The notes under the pieces were generated by a model. The model was not told where the DNA came from. It searched no databases and saw only the letters and a program-made list of their open reading frames with translations. Shown in pieces: positions 61,079 through 64,000 of a DNA stretch of 64,000 bases. The translations under genes were made by a program, and so were the position numbers. The DNA is taken from the NCBI RefSeq assembly GCF_003576645.1, contig NC_044917.1, forward strand, positions 10,593,338 to 10,657,337. The letters run 5' to 3'. The stretch's first letter is position 1; the number at the start of each line of letters is the position of its first letter. The DNA comes from Ipomoea triloba. Taxonomy: Eukaryota; Streptophyta; Magnoliopsida; Solanales; Convolvulaceae.

Positions 61079-61483
61079 AGAGTTAATTCCATTTTTGGTC
61101 CTAGATTTATAGATGGCATTTCACTTTTAGTCCTTTTTTTTTTCAAAACATCCACTTTTGATCCTAGTATTATTGTGACATGACCATTTTTGGTCCTCCA
61201 TCTACAAAAAGGTTTAAATTTTGCAAAATAAAAGAGCATTTCAGTCTTCGATTTTGATTTTTTTTCAAAAAATAAACATAAAAAATCTAGCGAGTCAACC
61301 TACTTTGTATAAAAAAGATCAAAATGTCATTGTATTTAACGGCATTTCAATGATTTTCTTGACGGAGAACCAAAAATGGTCATGCCACAATAATACTAGG
61401 ACCAAAAGTGGATATTTTAGAAAAAAAAATGACTAAAAGTGGAATGTCACCTATAAATCTAGGACCAAAAATGGAATTAACTC
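61079..61483. mobile_element. Mutator-type MITE (405 bp)
   Basis: The ends AGAGTTAATTCC and GGAATTAACTC lie between a perfect 9-bp duplication ATATAAATT (61070-61078, 61484-61492). The flank of RING copy 5 at about 56445 has the uninterrupted site CCTCAATATAAATTACAT. Confidence 0.88.
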
Positions 61484-61492
61484 ATATAAATT

Positions 61493-62631
61493 ACATAAAA
61501 AATTATTTGTATATTATAATGTTGGCCTTCTCAACTTAATATTTCGGTGTAAATCTATCTTAATTATGTGTCAAGAATAATAGAAGAAGGAAAAAAGTCA
61601 ATATTATTGTCAATTATTATGTCACCATTTTTTTCCCATAATTAAGTGATATACATTTTACTGATTAACTAAATATTTTAAGAGATGAAGGTGAAAACCA
61701 AGATCACAAAGTAAATAATTAATATTAATTTTTTTTCAATTTCAAAATTAATCATGTAAACTAGCAAATGTAATTAAAAGTGTAAATAAATAATTAAACA
61801 CACATTAAATCTCTAATTAATTAATAAACATAACTAATAAGACTAAAGCTAAGCATATATATCTCAAATTTAGAGATTTTTGAAATAAGAAAATAAAAAA
61901 AATGGTGACTTTAATTGTTTGATTTATTTCTTTTTATTTAATGAATTTGAATTTTAATATATATTTTGAGTTCTTTTAATATAAAAATAATAAATTAAAA
62001 AAAAAATATTTGGAGGGGGGGAGGGGGCGGGGGTGTAAAGACTCTAAAAGTATATTTTATTCCCATTATATTAATATATGCATATATATATTTACTAAAA
62101 AATTTAAAAGTGGAGGTAAGGGTGGGTGGGTGGGAGGCCCCTACCCTTAACGTGGCTCCGTCCCTGGTCATTAATGTTGGTATGGTATGCAGTTGCAAAA
62201 CAGTTGAAGTGTAAAACCAAATACATTATTAGAACATCTCACAAAGATGTTAAAAAAAAAAAAAACACACTTAATCAACACACTCTCTTAGTTTTCAAAA
62301 GGATTAAAATATGTATCATGGACTCATGGTATTATTTAGATGGAATTAAAAATTGATGACTAAAGTTCTGAAATCATTATATTCAAAGATCATTTTGATA
62401 ATTTTCTCTCTAGAGCTCAACCACAAACCAAATTGATGAGTTGGATCTAATTATCCACTAGACTACTCCGCTCAGGGTATAAGCAAAGATTCAAACCCGT
62501 GAACTTAAATTTGTTATTTAGTATTGTTCAGTGTTGCAAAATTCGCGCCTAGATCGAGTCGAGAAAGACCGGAATCAGCCTCCTCCGCGACCAAGCGCCT
62601 AGCCCGTCTAGGCGGCCGGCCGGCTGGGCAG

Positions 62632-62662
<31 letters not shown>

Positions 62663-62669
62663 TTTTTTT

Positions 62670-62707
<38 letters not shown>

Positions 62708-63985
62708 ATTTTAGTAATTTTAAATCTTAAACATTTAAACTATTAATGTTATAATGTATTAACTTATACTCTAATAGTCTAATAAGTAATAAATTAATAA
62801 AATAATAAGTAATAAGTAATAACTAAATTAAACTAATACGTAATAATACACTAATAATTAATAAATAATAACTAATTTAATAACTTAATAGGTAGTAACT
62901 ATTAACTTGTTAAGTATTAACTATTTAACTATTAAAGAGTAAAGACTTAAAATATTAAACACTTTACAATTATTAACAATTAAAATATTTTTTTTTTAAA
63001 AAAAAAATTAAAAGGGCGCCTAGCGATTTTTTAAAGCTGGTATTGCTTCCAGCTATTTAACATTCACAACTATTTGTAAATTACTAAAATGACTATTGTT
63101 GGAAAATGCAAAGGCAATGAGAATTTGTGGTTCTCAGCTATCTTAAGATGCCATTTTAGCTCATTTTCCAACACAAAATACTATTAGCATGTCATATGGT
63201 TGTGTACATGGTGTATCAAAACCTGCCTATAAGTTTGACATGGATTTATCTTCAATCTTTAAAAACTCTTAAAAGAAGAAAGTTGTAGAGAATTGTCGTA
63301 ATTTTTAATGGACACTTGAATCACCTCAATTAGACTTCGTCATAAAAGAGATATGATCAAAATACTCTGCATGTTACAAAGTGCACATTTTGTCATTTTT
63401 GCTTAAAATTTTCTAAAATTTTAACATTAATGAATTAAGCATCATATATCATCAAACTAAATGAGATATACAAGCAAATTTGCAAAATCATTATAGATAT
63501 AGAATTAGAAATAAGTACAATATTGTCTACATTAAACAAAATAAATGATAAACTAGACATTTCAAAAGCCATCTGATTATATCGATTGTTTTTAATAGGA
63601 TTCTCATTCACATGTGTTTGTATACTAAGACAAACTCACCGCGACACATCCAAACAAAATACATAAGGAGATATGGTCACATGATTGCCAATCGTTATAC
63701 CATGGACCCGAGTCCACCTTGCAAAGTGGACTCGTCACAATTTACATACTGAATCTACCATGGAAACCGTAGTCCATGTTATAATTTGCCAATGATTTAC
63801 TAGTTGTGCAACCAAATATGAAAATAATTCTTGTGTATATATCTTCTTTCAATAAATACACTGTTTAGGCAAGAGTTGTTAACAGCATTTTGCATGCCAC
63901 ACTCTTCCTTAAACACAAGAAATTTGAACAGAATATTTACATTTGCTATTGGACTGAACATCCTTCTGGGAGTGGTGGAGAGTCT
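61493..63985. other. Right-end spacer, no gene recognised
   Basis: It contains a G-rich tract (62011-62034, four runs of G), a GTGGCTCCGTCCCTGG word typical of hAT ends near 62152, a GCGCCTAG-type GC-rich repeat at 62537-62632, poly(T) tracts at 62631-62703 and a TAATAAT-rich region to about 62990. From about 63050 the sequence is non-repetitive; its right end is probably the 3' untranslated region of the next AAP gene. Confidence 0.5.
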
Positions 63986-64000
63986 CTAGCTGAACCTTGC
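63986..64000 (-). CDS. 3' end of a second AAP gene (partial)
   Basis: The last 15 bases read on the minus strand encode Ala-Arg-Phe-Ser and TAG, the same four residues and stop as the AAP gene ending at 27282. The sequence just 3' of the stop is also similar (GAGTGATGGAGAG near 27266 versus GAGTGGTGGAGAG near 63970). So a second AAP copy in the same orientation probably lies beyond the window edge. The evidence is short, hence moderate confidence. Confidence 0.7.
   Translation of the reverse strand, partial: ARFS

Noticed and set aside
62524..62730. Phe-rich 68-residue frame
   Set aside because: Translation of a GC-rich repeat joined to poly(T) tracts.
1..64000. CRISPR arrays, bacterial operons or viral genomes
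   Set aside because: None seen. The repeats are microsatellites, transposons and duplicated gene flanks typical of plant nuclear DNA.

Overview
The window reads as nuclear DNA of a dicot plant. It is AT-rich, its genes are split by GT-AG introns, and the proteins are plant-type. The intergenic space is filled with plant transposon classes: Tourist, Stowaway, Mutator-like, hAT, CACTA, copia, LINE and SINE. I cannot name the species from sequence alone; an asterid is a guess. No database was searched. All exon models were built by hand from splice motifs, reading phase and recalled family motifs.

Left part (1-31,000), all genes on the minus strand. A 0.95-kb foldback repeat is followed by a complete 13-exon telomerase reverse transcriptase gene (TERT, 2154-12170, 1168 codons). 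Next come a 7-exon STAR/KH RNA-binding protein gene (14015-21951, 289 codons) whose introns hold a dead copia element and a hAT-like element with a nested Stowaway, then a transposon-rich spacer with a clean copia solo LTR, a single-exon membrane protein gene of unknown function (25179-25832), and a 7-exon amino acid permease gene of the AAP family (27282-30893, 482 codons). The last 15 bases of the window look like the 3' end of a second AAP gene in the same orientation.

Right part (31,000-64,000). This is a rearranged cluster of six copies of a single-exon RING-H2 gene. Four have intact reading frames (35894+, 39058-, 51889+, 55345-), one is a clear pseudogene (44604-45381) and one is split by a frameshift just before the RING (59713-60503). 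All share an N-terminal domain of about 130 residues that I do not recognise, then an Asp-rich linker of very variable length, then a C-terminal RING-H2 finger. They also share core promoter and flank sequence.

The blocks between RING copies are duplicates of the AAP 5' region. Pieces of AAP intron 1 and of the AAP upstream region lie stranded next to RING copies, and one Mutator-type MITE sits at the same site in three copies. The cluster therefore looks like repeated duplication and inversion of an AAP-RING module. Later insertions include a 2.05-kb CACTA element, two Pack-type Mutator-like elements with gene-like interiors, LINE pieces and poly(A)-only retro-insertions. The best candidate for something undescribed is the RING-H2 family with its unrecognised N-terminal domain.
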